The notes below the pieces were generated by a model. That model made no database searches. It worked only from the letters and a program-made list of their open reading frames with translations, and was not told the origin of the DNA. The position numbers were made by a program, and so were the translations under genes. From Saprospiraceae bacterium (GTDB lineage Bacteria > Bacteroidota > Bacteroidia > Chitinophagales > Saprospiraceae): 64,000 bases of DNA. Shown piece by piece: positions 34,129-43,659 of this stretch. Positions within the stretch are counted from its first letter, which is position 1, and the number at the start of each line of letters is the position of its first letter. Location of the stretch: NCBI GenBank assembly GCA_016715985.1, contig JADJXD010000001.1:4154001-4218000 (forward strand), written 5' to 3'.

Positions 34129-35352
34129 ATGAACAGAGAACTCGCCATATTAGAAAAGCTTGAAAAAGAGCTTAGTCTTAAACAGCTTCAAATCAAAAGT
34201 CTGCTGACTATCACGCAGGCTATCAACGACAATGTATCCGCTGAAGGGCTTTTTAATATGTATAAATCCTTCTTGAGTTGGGAAATGGGCATTGAAAAAA
34301 TGGCGCTTTTTGTAACAGAGGAAGAAGGGTGGGAGTGCACATCGTCTATCAATTTTGACAGAACTCTCTATCAGCAAATGGTTCCTTTATTATTAAATCA
34401 CCGAAGATTGCACACCATTAAACCCGGCGAATATGTTGTCCTGGAAGGATTTGATATTATCATACCGGTTTTTCACAAGGAAATGCCGATCGCCTACTCG
34501 GTTATCGGTGGCATCAAAGAAAAAGAAGACCTTTACAATAAAATTCAATTCATCACAACGATAACCAATATTATCGCCGTTGCTATTGAAAATAAGAGAC
34601 TTTTCAAAAAACAATTGGAGCAGGAACGCTATAAAAGAGAACTTGAGCTTGCTAAGCAGGTGCAGGAAATGCTGATACCTGAGTATCTTCCGGTGGGTAA
34701 AAAATTTGCACTTTCCAAAATTTACAAACCGCATTTTAATATCGGAGGGGATTATCTCGACTATATTCGGTTTGATGAAGACAGATTCGCATTTTGTATT
34801 GCAGATATTTCGGGTAAGGGTGTAGCAGCAGCATTGCTGATGGCAAATTTTCAGGCAATCATCCAGAGTTTGATCTTTCAATACAGAGATTTGGAAACAT
34901 TCGTCTTTGCTTTAAACCAGTCTGTCTATCGGATTACCAAAAGTGACAAGTATATTACTTTCTTTGTAGCAGAGATTGATCTGAAAAAACGTACTTTGAG
35001 TTATGTCAATGCGGGGCATTATCCTCCGATCATGCATACCTCACAAGGTTTGAGAAGGTTAGACCAGGGTTGTTCGTTTATCGGGGCATTTGAAAAACTT
35101 CCTGATATAAAAGAAGAAAAGATACATCTGAATGGCGAAACCACCATATTGAGCTTTACTGATGGATTGACCGACCTGAAAAATGAGACGGGAGATTTTT
35201 TTGGAGATCAGCTTCTGGAATCATTAATGTCAAAGTATGGCGGGTTGGATCCTGATATTCTGAATGATAAATTAATTGAATCAATAGATGCTTTCAGAGG
35301 CGAATATGAGATTTCAGATGATATAGCTGTATTAACGTGTAAAATATTTTAA
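34129..35352 (+). CDS. GAF-linked PP2C/SpoIIE-type serine phosphatase (RsbU-like)
   Basis: 407 residues. A short coiled start (LEKLEKELSLKQLQIKSL), a GAF-like sensor (about 30-165), a linker coiled coil (KKQLEQERYKRELELAKQVQ) and a PPM/SpoIIE phosphatase domain with metal-binding Asp in FNIGGDYLDYI, CIADISGKGVAAALLMAN and ILSFTDGLTDLKN, DDIAVLTCK at the end. The family dephosphorylates anti-sigma-antagonist proteins; partner STAS or anti-sigma genes are not visible in the window. It is followed 9 bases later by the TM2-TPR-SHOCT gene. Confidence 0.92.
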   Translation: MNRELAILEKLEKELSLKQLQIKSLLTITQAINDNVSAEGLFNMYKSFLSWEMGIEKMALFVTEEEGWECTSSINFDRTLYQQMVPLLLNHRRLHTIKPGEYVVLEGFDIIIPVFHKEMPIAYSVIGGIKEKEDLYNKIQFITTITNIIAVAIENKRLFKKQLEQERYKRELELAKQVQEMLIPEYLPVGKKFALSKIYKPHFNIGGDYLDYIRFDEDRFAFCIADISGKGVAAALLMANFQAIIQSLIFQYRDLETFVFALNQSVYRITKSDKYITFFVAEIDLKKRTLSYVNAGHYPPIMHTSQGLRRLDQGCSFIGAFEKLPDIKEEKIHLNGETTILSFTDGLTDLKNETGDFFGDQLLESLMSKYGGLDPDILNDKLIESIDAFRGEYEISDDIAVLTCKIF

Positions 35353-35361
35353 ATTTTTCAA

Positions 35362-36201
35362 ATGAGACCAAAAAGCAGAATTAAAGCTATTTTATTGGCA
35401 TTATTTACTGGATTTGTGGGTGGACATAAGTTTTATCTTGGCAAAGTAGGGGGATTCATTGGTTTTATGATATTATTTATTGTCTCGTTAAATGTGTTCA
35501 GATCACCGGTAATATCCTTTATTGCGGGAATCATTGACGCTATTAAATTGATTAATATGTCTGATGAAGTATTTAATGAAAAATATAATCAGACTCCAAG
35601 ATGGCAAACAGGCAGGCCGCAACAACAAGCTGAAAATCAAAGAAAGGGTCCTGCCCGACAAGCTCCAAGCCGACAAATCAATTCAACCGTCAACAAATCC
35701 CCGGTCAACAGAACCAAAGCTGAAGCTCTGAAAACCAGTGGAATCAAAAAATACAAAGATTTTGATCTGGATGGAGCTATTGAAGATTTTACAGAAGCAT
35801 TAAAAATATTGCCTTCGGATGTATCCCTGCATTTTAATGTTGCATGTGCCTATTCACTCACTGAACAAAAGGATAAAGCTTATCATCACTTAAGTCAGTC
35901 CGTTGCATTGGGTCTCAAAGATGTTCAGAAAATTCTGACACACGATGATCTTGCTTTTGTAAGGATACAACCCGAATTTGATGCTTTCAGAGCGAGTGGT
36001 TTCAGAGAATTTGGTTCTGTAAATAATGCAACGGACACTGCCGGACAAAAAGGTTCTGAACCGGAATTAAAAGATTTTTCTAAGAGTGTCCCTGAAGATG
36101 CTCTGCTTGCTCAATTGACTAAACTTGCAGAATTGAGACAAAAAGGAGTTCTCTCAGAAGATGAATTTCAGTTTGAAAGAAAAAAGATTCTGCGCCAATA
36201 A
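35362..36201 (+). CDS. TM2-TPR-SHOCT protein
   Basis: 279 residues with an uncommon order of modules. Residues 1-60: TM2 domain, two membrane helices around LFTGFVGGHKFYLGKVGGFI. Residues 70-115: Gln/Pro-rich linker. About 118-190: a TPR-type pair (GIKKYKDFDLDGAIEDFTEA and FNVACAYSLTEQKDKAYHHL). The C-terminal 30 residues: a SHOCT motif, LAQLTKLAELRQKGVLSEDE then FQFERKKIL. SHOCT modules are short oligomerisation helices; TPRs bind partners. It is probably a membrane scaffold. Start ATG 35362, in operon with the SpoIIE phosphatase. Confidence 0.85.
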   Translation: MRPKSRIKAILLALFTGFVGGHKFYLGKVGGFIGFMILFIVSLNVFRSPVISFIAGIIDAIKLINMSDEVFNEKYNQTPRWQTGRPQQQAENQRKGPARQAPSRQINSTVNKSPVNRTKAEALKTSGIKKYKDFDLDGAIEDFTEALKILPSDVSLHFNVACAYSLTEQKDKAYHHLSQSVALGLKDVQKILTHDDLAFVRIQPEFDAFRASGFREFGSVNNATDTAGQKGSEPELKDFSKSVPEDALLAQLTKLAELRQKGVLSEDEFQFERKKILRQ

Positions 36202-36276
36202 TAAAATTTTATCTGCATTAAACACTTTTCAAATATATTTACGTTAGAATAGCATCAGAAGATAAAATTTATAAAA

Positions 36277-36936
36277 TTGATTGCATCAGAATTAATCTCG
36301 AACACGATTTCTCCACTTCGTACTTCAGATACAGGCGAAGAAGCATTGACTATGATGCATTTGTACCATGTGAAACATCTTCCGATTGTCAATAACGAAC
36401 AACTTCTCGGACTCCTGTCTGAAGAAGATATTTTGAGTAATGATCTTCATGAACCGGTTGGCTCATACCGATTGACGATGGTAAGACCTTTTGCGAGAGA
36501 GTCTGATCATATCTTTGAAGTGATGAACAGAATGGCTAAATATCATTTGACCGTAATACCTGTTGTGGACAGCACTGATAATTTTGTAGGAGTTATCTCG
36601 CAGGAATTTTTATTGCAATATTATGCCGGAAACTATTCATTTGCAGAACCGGGGTCCATACTCATTTTGGATATACCCAAAAGAGATTATTCCTTAGCTG
36701 AAATAGCCCGTATCATAGAATCCGAAAATGCTTCTGTATTAAGTTGTTTTCTTTCTGCCGATCCGGAATCCAATCAGCTTCTGGTAACGATCAAAGTAAA
36801 TCGTCAGGATATACAATCTTTAAAAACTACTTTTGAAAGATTCGGGTATTCAATCAATGCCACTTTTTCGGAAGTTGATTTTGTGGATAGCCTCAAAGAA
36901 AGGTATGATTCATTAATGACTTATCTGAATGTCTGA
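36277..36936 (+). CDS. CBS-domain pair protein
   Basis: 219 residues. Two CBS motifs (about 1-60, with LYHVKHLPIVNNEQLLGLLS, and about 65-115, with YHLTVIPVVDSTDNFVGVIS) form a Bateman module that binds adenosyl nucleotides. The C-terminal 100 residues are an ACT-like fold (GSILILDIPKRDYSLAEIAR onward). Start: TTG 36277, chosen because homologous proteins begin at this Ile-Ala-Ser-Glu-Leu point and no ATG lies between the upstream stop and it. It overlaps the following Omp85-type gene by 8 bases, so the two are translationally coupled. Confidence 0.8.
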   Translation: MIASELISNTISPLRTSDTGEEALTMMHLYHVKHLPIVNNEQLLGLLSEEDILSNDLHEPVGSYRLTMVRPFARESDHIFEVMNRMAKYHLTVIPVVDSTDNFVGVISQEFLLQYYAGNYSFAEPGSILILDIPKRDYSLAEIARIIESENASVLSCFLSADPESNQLLVTIKVNRQDIQSLKTTFERFGYSINATFSEVDFVDSLKERYDSLMTYLNV

Positions 36937-38341
36937 TTGCAAATCACTTTCTCTGAAATTCTTTTTTGTATGCTCTTTTAGCCTGACAATTCATTTTTTG
37001 TCAGCGACTGATTTTGTGATTATCAGTTCCATTAACATTTCCGGAAATAATAAAACCAATCCCGAAGTCATACATCGGGAGCTTGACTTTAAGACGGGCG
37101 ATACCATAATGTTGGCTGATTTTGCTTCCAGACTGCAACTCAATGAAAAAAGATTGCTGAGTACGGGTTTGTTCACACTTGCAGATCTGAATGCCAAAAA
37201 CTGGGATGTAGAAAATTCAACCGCAGAAGTGTTGATTACACTCCAGGAGAATTGGTATCTGTATCCTTATTTTATTTTTGAACTGGCGGACAGAAATTTT
37301 GATGTATGGCGTAAGGAATTTGATTATTCTTTTGAAAGAGTCAATTATGGGATCGGTTTGAAACATATCAATCTTACAGGGATGAATGACAAACTTTCAT
37401 TTAAATTTCAAAGAGGTTATACCCATAAATATGAACTGAAATATGATTATCCCTATTTACGCAATGGCTGGGGTCTTACGACAGGTATTTTGTACAAAAC
37501 GAATAAAGAAGTAAATTATCAAACTATCAACGATAAACCTGCATTCGGGAAATCAAGTGATGAGCGTAAACTGTTTTCCCAATTATACTTATCAGCAGGA
37601 ATTTTTAAGAGAAATAGCGCACTTCTTTTTCAGACATTGAAGCTGGAGTTTTTGTCAGCCAAGGCAGATGAATTTGTTTTGGAAGAATTAAATCCGAATT
37701 TTTTTTCCGGCAATAAAACTAATTTCAAGTCATTGAGACTCGTTTATGATCTGCTTTACGATAAAAGGCTGTACCCGTTTTATCCTTTGGGAGGGTATAA
37801 ATTTGGTTTGAATGTCTCAAAATTCGGATTGGGATTGAAAGACGATCTAAACACCAGTTCAATTTCAGTAAATGCAGAATATACTCTGAAACTTCAGAAA
37901 CAACTGTTCCTGACATCTTATATAAAATCAAAAGCCAATATTCAACGAACACCGTTACCTTTTATAGCCAACAGGGCGATTGGATATAACGATGATGTTG
38001 TGACGGGTTATCAGCTTTATGTGATAGACGGAATGGATTTTTTACTGCAACGCAATGCTTTGAAATGGAGGCTTTTAGATAAAAATTTTTCTACATCTTC
38101 AAAATTTCCGGCAGCGTTCAGAAAAATGAATACCAAAATATTTTTAAGATTGAATGCAGACTTTGCTTATGTAAATGAGCCAAGACTGGATGAACGAAAC
38201 CAATTTAATAACCGTTGGGTATATGGCTATGGACCTGCAGTTGACTTTGTTCTTTATAATTATATAAAATTGACATGTGAATACGGCATCAATCAAAAAT
38301 CTGAAAAAGGTTTTTATTTCAGATCCGATATTAATTTTTGA
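36929..38341 (+). CDS. Omp85/BamA-type outer-membrane barrel with POTRA domain
   Basis: 470 residues. Signal peptide (SLKFFFVCSFSLTIHFLSA), one POTRA domain of about 80 residues (ISSINISGNNKTNPEVIHREL to VLITLQENWYLYP), then a 16-strand-type barrel of about 350 residues. Strands are marked by repeated aromatic girdles (YELKYDYPYLRNGWG, RLYPFYPLGGYKFGL) and the protein ends FYFRSDINF with a terminal Phe as in BAM substrates. It resembles BamA/TamA but has only one POTRA. It probably helps insert or secrete surface proteins; the substrate is unknown. Confidence 0.85.
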   Translation: MSDCKSLSLKFFFVCSFSLTIHFLSATDFVIISSINISGNNKTNPEVIHRELDFKTGDTIMLADFASRLQLNEKRLLSTGLFTLADLNAKNWDVENSTAEVLITLQENWYLYPYFIFELADRNFDVWRKEFDYSFERVNYGIGLKHINLTGMNDKLSFKFQRGYTHKYELKYDYPYLRNGWGLTTGILYKTNKEVNYQTINDKPAFGKSSDERKLFSQLYLSAGIFKRNSALLFQTLKLEFLSAKADEFVLEELNPNFFSGNKTNFKSLRLVYDLLYDKRLYPFYPLGGYKFGLNVSKFGLGLKDDLNTSSISVNAEYTLKLQKQLFLTSYIKSKANIQRTPLPFIANRAIGYNDDVVTGYQLYVIDGMDFLLQRNALKWRLLDKNFSTSSKFPAAFRKMNTKIFLRLNADFAYVNEPRLDERNQFNNRWVYGYGPAVDFVLYNYIKLTCEYGINQKSEKGFYFRSDINF

Positions 38342-38357
38342 AATAAATGCAATCAAT

Positions 38358-39017
38358 TTACTTTACAGAAACAAATTTTCCAAACAACACAGTTTTTCCG
38401 GACACTTCAGTGATTTGAAAAAAGTAAACGCCTGAGCTGAGAGTTTCGTTATTCACAATGAAATAGTCTTTTTCATTTTTGATGCTCCGAACAGAAATAC
38501 CATATGAGTCAAATATAGTTAATATATAATCGGTTCTCTTTTCATTTTGAAAAATGAGTATAGACTCTGAGACGATAGGGTTAGGTTTCAACTGATATCC
38601 GGTATCATTAAAATCAATAAATTCTATCTGAACGGGTTCCGTCCTTCCGGAAAATCCCAGCTCCAGAATGTAATAATTTTTGCTGTTTTTTATCGGGTTA
38701 TTATCTACATAGGTATAAGGAACCGGTTTTGAAGAACTACCACATTCTCCAAATATGTCATGAATTTTTTCATAATTTACATTGTCTGGAGATCGGTACA
38801 CACCTATTCCGATGCAGAAACTACCTTGTTTTATTGTCCAGTTGAGAATGACTCTTTCGTTATCCCGAAAAGCTTTGAAATCATCCAGCAAATAATGGTT
38901 TTGGCTATATGATGTATTTGTGACTGAGAACATAACACAACATAAGCTGAATATCTTAAAAGTCCTTTCAACACTTTTGATACCTAATTTAAAGTTTATG
39001 ATATTTAAACTGTGCAT
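38358..39017 (-). CDS. Small secreted protein with T9SS type A sorting domain
   Basis: 219 residues. N-terminal signal (FKIFSLCCVMFSVTNTSYSQ), an immunoglobulin-like body (FKAFRDNERVILNWTIKQGS onwards) and the last ~80 residues of T9SS type A pattern: KPNPIVSESILIF, then IFDSYGISVRSI and the final SGVYFFQITEVSGKTVLFGKF. The start at 39017 leaves about 20 extra residues before the hydrophobic core; an inner Met is possible. Such short proteins are cargo of the type IX system or small surface adhesins. Role not known. Gap 39018-39337 (320 bases) upstream has no gene; its end is very AT-rich. Confidence 0.8.
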   Translation of the reverse strand: MHSLNIINFKLGIKSVERTFKIFSLCCVMFSVTNTSYSQNHYLLDDFKAFRDNERVILNWTIKQGSFCIGIGVYRSPDNVNYEKIHDIFGECGSSSKPVPYTYVDNNPIKNSKNYYILELGFSGRTEPVQIEFIDFNDTGYQLKPNPIVSESILIFQNEKRTDYILTIFDSYGISVRSIKNEKDYFIVNNETLSSGVYFFQITEVSGKTVLFGKFVSVK

Positions 39018-39337
39018 GATAGTAAGATATTAAGCCTTCACTTAGATTTAAATATTAAATAAAAATCTTAAATTGAAAAACGTTTGAGAATATATAAACA
39101 TCTGAAACAAAGAAAGGTTATCCGTGTTTTCAGGACATCTTCTTAATGGTTTAAACTTAACACAAACCTTCGTATCTCTTACAAAATTGACTACAATAGT
39201 CTTTATCTGATGCAGCAAATACATTTTGCAGTAAATTTTTTAAAAATCTTTTTTACCAATGTATTGTATTATTAAAAAAACGATTAACTTTATCTTAATT
39301 TTAAAATTTTTATAAACCAACCGTAAATTTAAAGGCC

Positions 39338-39763
39338 ATGATGAATGATGAAGTCAGAAAAATTATGACGAAAGATCCAGTTGTAGCAGGAAAGGATCAG
39401 AGCATTGATGAAATTTCAGATTTAATTATGGAATCCGGCTGGCAACAAATGCCGGTAGTGGAGGACGGAAAGTTGATAGGAATGATCACAGCGTATGACC
39501 TTTGGAAAGCTATTCGTCGTGGAGATGGTACAAAAAAAACCGTAAAGGACGTGATGACTACCAAAATTGTTAGAATCACACCTTTAGACAAAGTAGGAAC
39601 AGCCGCAGAATTATTTGCGGACAAAAGATTTAAAACCATTCCTGTGGTTAATCTCAATAACGAACTGAAAGGGGTGGTCACGGCATTTGATGTGATCAGA
39701 CATGCTATGAAGGAAGAATATCCGTCACCTATTTTATATCAGGAAATATTTAACGAAAAATAA
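39338..39763 (+). CDS. Stand-alone CBS-domain pair protein
   Basis: 141 residues made almost wholly of two CBS motifs: KIMTKDPVVAGKDQSIDEIS to VVEDGKLIGMITAYDLW, and VKDVMTTKIVRITPLDKV to VVNLNNELKGVVTAFDVI. It is a Bateman module that senses adenosine ligands; no catalytic partner domain. Two ATGs begin the frame (Met-Met); either may start. The 3' side is followed by repeat elements. Confidence 0.85.
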   Translation: MMNDEVRKIMTKDPVVAGKDQSIDEISDLIMESGWQQMPVVEDGKLIGMITAYDLWKAIRRGDGTKKTVKDVMTTKIVRITPLDKVGTAAELFADKRFKTIPVVNLNNELKGVVTAFDVIRHAMKEEYPSPILYQEIFNEK

Positions 39764-39810
39764 AAGTTAATCCATCCTGTTTCTATGTCATTAAATTGTT
39801 CCTATTTCTA

Positions 39811-39880
39811 ACCCGTTGTTGTTGATATACCTTCAGCAGGGAAGAACAAAAGGAACATCAATCACAATTTCTGTTAACTT
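39811..39880. repeat. Diverged partial copy of the 16.8-kb repeat
   Basis: ACCCGTTGTTGTTGATATAC then CTTCAGCAGGGAAGAAC then AAAAGGAACATCAATCACAA matches the palindromic first third of the 16825 and 17073 repeats with about 10 differences. Further on (40012-40098) lie GC-rich inverted units (CCGCCTGACTCC...GGCAGG, CCCGCCTGCCCATGAGTCGG). The rest of 39764-40237 has no gene. Confidence 0.7.
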
Positions 39881-40202
39881 CCAAAAAAAATTGAGCCGGA
39901 AATAATACCCCCCAGACTAGGGCTGCACTTTAACTCATTCAAACTTTAATGGTGGGGTACAGAGTGAAAAACTCTCCCCTCTAATTGTGTTTAAACGGTA
40001 GTCAGGGATTGAGTCCGCCTGACTCCGTAGGCAGGCATTCCCACCTGCTCAGAACCGGGCAGGCCCGCCTGCCCATGAGTCGGGCAGTGGCAGCGGGATG
40101 AATTGTTATTTTAATGAAGAAAACTTGTAATTCTGTAAAACTGGACAGTATTCTAAACACACGTTTTTTTCGGACCTGACTCAATTATTGTTACATTTCT
40201 GC

Positions 40203-40210
40203 TATATTTG
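40203..40210 (+). promoter_or_regulatory. -7 box of ettA
   Basis: TATATTTG (TAnnTTTG) 27 bases before the ATG. A TTG at 40188-40190 is too close (12 bases) to be a standard -33 box. Confidence 0.4.
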
Positions 40211-40237
40211 CCATCTTTTTAAACTTACAATAAAAAT

Positions 40238-41908
40238 ATGGCTGATCATAAAATTATATTTGCAATGGAGGGTGTCACTAAAACCTTCCCTCCTCAAAAG
40301 ACAGTTCTAAAAAACATCTGGCTTTCTTTTTATTACGGCGCTAAAATAGGTGTGCTCGGCCTCAATGGCTCAGGTAAATCCAGTTTGCTTAAGATTATCG
40401 CTGGTCTTGATACCAATCATCAGGGTAAAGTTACTTTTGATAAGGATTACAAAATCGGTTATCTCGAACAGGAACCCAATCTGGACGAAACTAAAACCGT
40501 AAGACAGATTGTCGAAGAAGGAGTACAGCACATCGTTGATGTCATAAAGGCGTACGAAGATGTTAACAACAAACTTTGCGAACCTCTCGATGATGACGAA
40601 ATGATGAAAGCCATTGACATTCAGGGTGAGCTCATGGAGAAAATGGATCAGTTTGATGCTTGGAATCTGGATCATAAATTAGAAACTGCAATGGAGTCAT
40701 TGCGTTGCCCCGAAGGGAGTACAGCAATCAGTGTGTGCTCAGGAGGTGAAAAACGTCGTGTAGCTTTGTGCCGTCTTTTACTTAGTCAACCGGATATACT
40801 TTTGCTAGACGAACCAACCAACCACTTGGATGCGGAATCGGTACATTGGCTGGAGCAATATCTCAAAAGTTTTCCCGGTACAGTCATCGCTGTGACGCAC
40901 GACCGTTATTTCTTAGATAATGTGGCTGGTTGGATTCTGGAATTGGATAGAGGAGAAGGCATACCTTGGGAAGGCAATTATTCATCCTGGCTGGAGCAAA
41001 AAGCTAACCGACTGGCAATGGAAGAAAAGACTGAGTCAAAAAGAAGAAAAACCTTAGAACGGGAACTGGAATGGGTGCGGATGGGTGCAAAAGGCAGACA
41101 GGCTAAAGGAAAAGCACGTTTGGGGGCTTATGACAAACTACAGAATGAAGAAGCGAGGGAGAAAGAAGCAAAACTCGAACTTTTCATACCTCCGGGTGAT
41201 CGTCTCGGCGATAAAGTCATAGAATTAAATGGAGTCACTAAAGCTTACGGACAACGTGTTCTAATTGATAACCTTACTGTTTCAATTCCTAAAAATGCTA
41301 TTGTAGGAATCATTGGACCCAATGGTGTAGGTAAATCTACTTTATTTAGAATGATTATGGGAAATGAAACTCCTGATAGTGGAACAATTACAATAGGAGA
41401 TACCGTACATTTGAGTTATGTGGATCAGTCTCATGCTGATCTGAAACCCGACCTTACTGTTATGGAAGCAGTAGGAAAAGGAATGGAGCTTATAATGGTT
41501 GGTAAAACACAGGTGAACGTAAGAGCTTATCTCAGTAAATTTAACATAGCCGGATCTGACCAGCAAAAGAAGATAGGTGTATTATCCGGAGGGGAACGAA
41601 ACAGAGTTCATCTGGCAATGACCCTTAAAGAAGGTGGTAATGTACTTCTTCTGGATGAACCTACGAATGATATTGATGTCAATACCCTCAGGTCATTAGA
41701 GGAAGCCATTGAAAATTTTGCCGGATGCGTTATGGTGATATCTCACGACAGATGGTTTATTGACAGATTAGCGACCCATATTCTGGCTTTTGAAGATGAC
41801 TCCCAGGTCGTATTTTTTGAAGGGAATTTCAGTGATTACGAAAAAGCAAAGATCGAACGATTGGGCAATGTTACTCCCAAAAGACCACGATTTAAGAGTT
41901 TGCTGTGA
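40238..41908 (+). CDS. ettA: Energy-dependent translational throttle ABC-F protein
   Basis: 556 residues, the standard length for EttA. Two ABC domains: Walker A GLNGSGKSS and GPNGVGKST, signature SGGEKRR and SGGERNR, Walker B LLLDEPTNHLD and LLLDEPTNDID. The arm and linker region (KTLERELEWVRMGAKGRQAK) match the family. EttA binds the ribosomal E site and gates the first elongation step according to the ATP/ADP ratio. No membrane segment. The gene is single, flanked by repeats upstream and the IS630 region downstream. Confidence 0.95.
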   Translation: MADHKIIFAMEGVTKTFPPQKTVLKNIWLSFYYGAKIGVLGLNGSGKSSLLKIIAGLDTNHQGKVTFDKDYKIGYLEQEPNLDETKTVRQIVEEGVQHIVDVIKAYEDVNNKLCEPLDDDEMMKAIDIQGELMEKMDQFDAWNLDHKLETAMESLRCPEGSTAISVCSGGEKRRVALCRLLLSQPDILLLDEPTNHLDAESVHWLEQYLKSFPGTVIAVTHDRYFLDNVAGWILELDRGEGIPWEGNYSSWLEQKANRLAMEEKTESKRRKTLERELEWVRMGAKGRQAKGKARLGAYDKLQNEEAREKEAKLELFIPPGDRLGDKVIELNGVTKAYGQRVLIDNLTVSIPKNAIVGIIGPNGVGKSTLFRMIMGNETPDSGTITIGDTVHLSYVDQSHADLKPDLTVMEAVGKGMELIMVGKTQVNVRAYLSKFNIAGSDQQKKIGVLSGGERNRVHLAMTLKEGGNVLLLDEPTNDIDVNTLRSLEEAIENFAGCVMVISHDRWFIDRLATHILAFEDDSQVVFFEGNFSDYEKAKIERLGNVTPKRPRFKSLL

Positions 41909-41934
41909 GATAAAAAATAACGTGGATTGGATGG

Positions 41935-42065
41935 TGTGTATAACAAACTGCACAATTTGTCATTAACTCTTTTAAAGCGGGAAGGTCGTCCCTTAAGGGA
42001 ATGAGGGTTGCGGGATGCAAAATTGTTATATTTTCGACTACAAATAAATTTCAATGTCGGTGTAA
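41935..42065. repeat. Repeat pair member lacking a nested palindrome
   Basis: Shares its order of blocks with 61786-61945: a GTGT...TGCACA start, GTCCCTTAAGGGAATGAG and then GGTTGCGGGATGCAAAATT, TTATATTT, and a final G-C-AATATGT. Here GAATGAG joins GGTTGCGGG directly; the other copy has 26 extra bases at that point. GTCCCTTAAGGGAA is itself palindromic. Confidence 0.7.
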
Positions 42066-42133
42066 TATGTGTTATATACACAATGGGATGATGAATAATT
42101 TAAAATATGAATTATTTTGCACTTTTGTATCTA

Positions 42134-43356
42134 GTGCTCTGACTAGATAAAGAACTAAATTAAAATTTGATATTTATTAGCCATTTTGCATCTTGCTATG
42201 TCAGTTGTGAATGACCATGATATTTTAGTTGATGCTTTATTTCTTTTCTCTTGCCATGCGAATACTTCTACCTTCATCTCCTCTATTGTTGCGATTTTTC
42301 TCCTAAGACATTGACGACTCACTGATGAAAATTCTATTTCAGCCATATTGAGCCAACTGGCATGTTTGGGTGTAAATTGAAAATCCATTTTCCTGTTTAG
42401 TTCTCCAGCTCTTTGCACTGGCAGGTTTTCATAAAACGATCCTTTGGTATGCGTGTTCAAGTTATCTTGAATGACGATTATTTTCTCCTTATCTTGATAA
42501 TGTTCTCTTTCCAGCCAATCCATAAACTTAGCATAATCCGCTTTTGTTCTTGTCTCACTTACTATTGTATAGCGTTGACCAGTATCTATATCATAAGCTA
42601 ATAGTAAACAGCATGTGCCTTTCCTAATATATTCATTATCCACCAATTTTACTTGTCCTCCTTTCATCGGAATAGGTGAATAAACATCATCTGTTAATTG
42701 GCATGGTCGTTCATCAAAACAAATTCTACCAACAGAATCTAACCTTTCGCTACTATATATATCCAGAATACTTTCCATTCTGGCTAAATATTCACCATTT
42801 ATCGGTCCTAAACACCAGGATTTTTCTAACCAAGGCTTAAGTTGGCTTTTTTTAAAACACTTCGTATCGTTTCATATGAAACAGTCTCAAAATTACTTAA
42901 CTCTACAAACTTTGACCCAATAAGACGAATTGTCCATCGACTATTACCATCCTCAGGATCGCTACAGGCAATACTCGTAATTATTGCTTCTTCATGCTCT
43001 TTTATCTTTCTTAAATGAGTACATGGTCTAGGCTTTTCATCCAGAGAACTCAGGCCTTCTTCGAGATACTTATTCTTTATTTCATACACTGTCACAAAAC
43101 TAAGACCTACTACTTTAGCAATTTCTTTGGGCTCTACCTTCTGATGCAAACTTAAAAGTACTTGAACCCTTTTCAATTTACGACCTGGTAGTTTACCGAA
43201 CTTTTTAAACTTTGAAGTAACTCCAGATCGTCTTCGGGTAATTCAATAAATGAATGTTGTCGTGCCATATTTTCTTATTTTTAGAACCTGCACAAACATA
43301 TAAAAAATATTTTATATATAATATTTTTCTTTTGTTTTTTTATCTAGTCAGAGCAC
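42134..43356 (-). mobile_element. IS630-family insertion sequence
   Basis: About 1.22 kb. Perfect inverted ends: GTGCTCTGACTAGATAAA at 42134-42151 and the complement at 43339-43356. TA dinucleotides flank both ends (42132-42133 and 43357-43358), the hallmark of Tc1/mariner-IS630 target duplication. Confidence 0.9.
42155..43268 (-). pseudogene. IS630-family transposase read in three frames
   Basis: From ATG 43268 the N-terminus runs MARQHSFIELPEDDLELLQ, then one missing A near 43215 moves it to the frame FGKLPGRKLKRVQVLLSLHQ, a winged-helix region to 42826. A second shift at an A7 run (A AAA AAA, about 42846-42853) leads to the catalytic frame with DDE residues in ICFDERP, VIQDNLNTH and HASWLNMAEIEFS. 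The A7 shift could be programmed -1 frameshifting, known in IS630-type elements, but the first shift is not of that kind. Total about 370 aa if restored, normal size. Whether it can move is doubtful. Confidence 0.85.
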
Positions 43357-43397
43357 TAGTTAAATAAATAGATATGGGGTATTTTACAAAAATTTAG

Positions 43398-43580
43398 TTA
43401 ATTAAAAGAAAGACAAGTGAGCAATGGTACATAAATTTTCCTGTAGCAGTTGCCCAAGCATTAGAGTTTAATCAAGGTGAAATTGTTGAGTGAATTATAG
43501 ATGATTATCAACGACTTATTCTAAAACGCAGTGATGAGTCTGTTAAAGAACTTAAAAAGAAGCTGCCGGAAAAGACATAA
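43398..43580 (+). pseudogene. Remnant of a short protein with an internal stop
   Basis: Frame with protein-like sequence EQWYINFPVAVAQALEFNQG, then EIVE, a TGA at 43491 where Trp is expected, then IIDDYQRLILKRSDESVKEL and KKKLPEK before the stop. No start codon is present; the 5' end fades just inside the right end of the IS630 element. The WYINFPVAVAxAL/LILKR pattern resembles small AbrB/SpoVT-like or transposase-partner proteins, but I cannot name it. Probably a decayed gene cut by mobile DNA. Confidence 0.6.
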
Positions 43581-43659
43581 ATCGCGACAAAAATTATATC
43601 GAACTTACGATAAAATAAGTTAATTGTTTGCAAAACGATCTTTTCAAAAAGGGTTTGAT

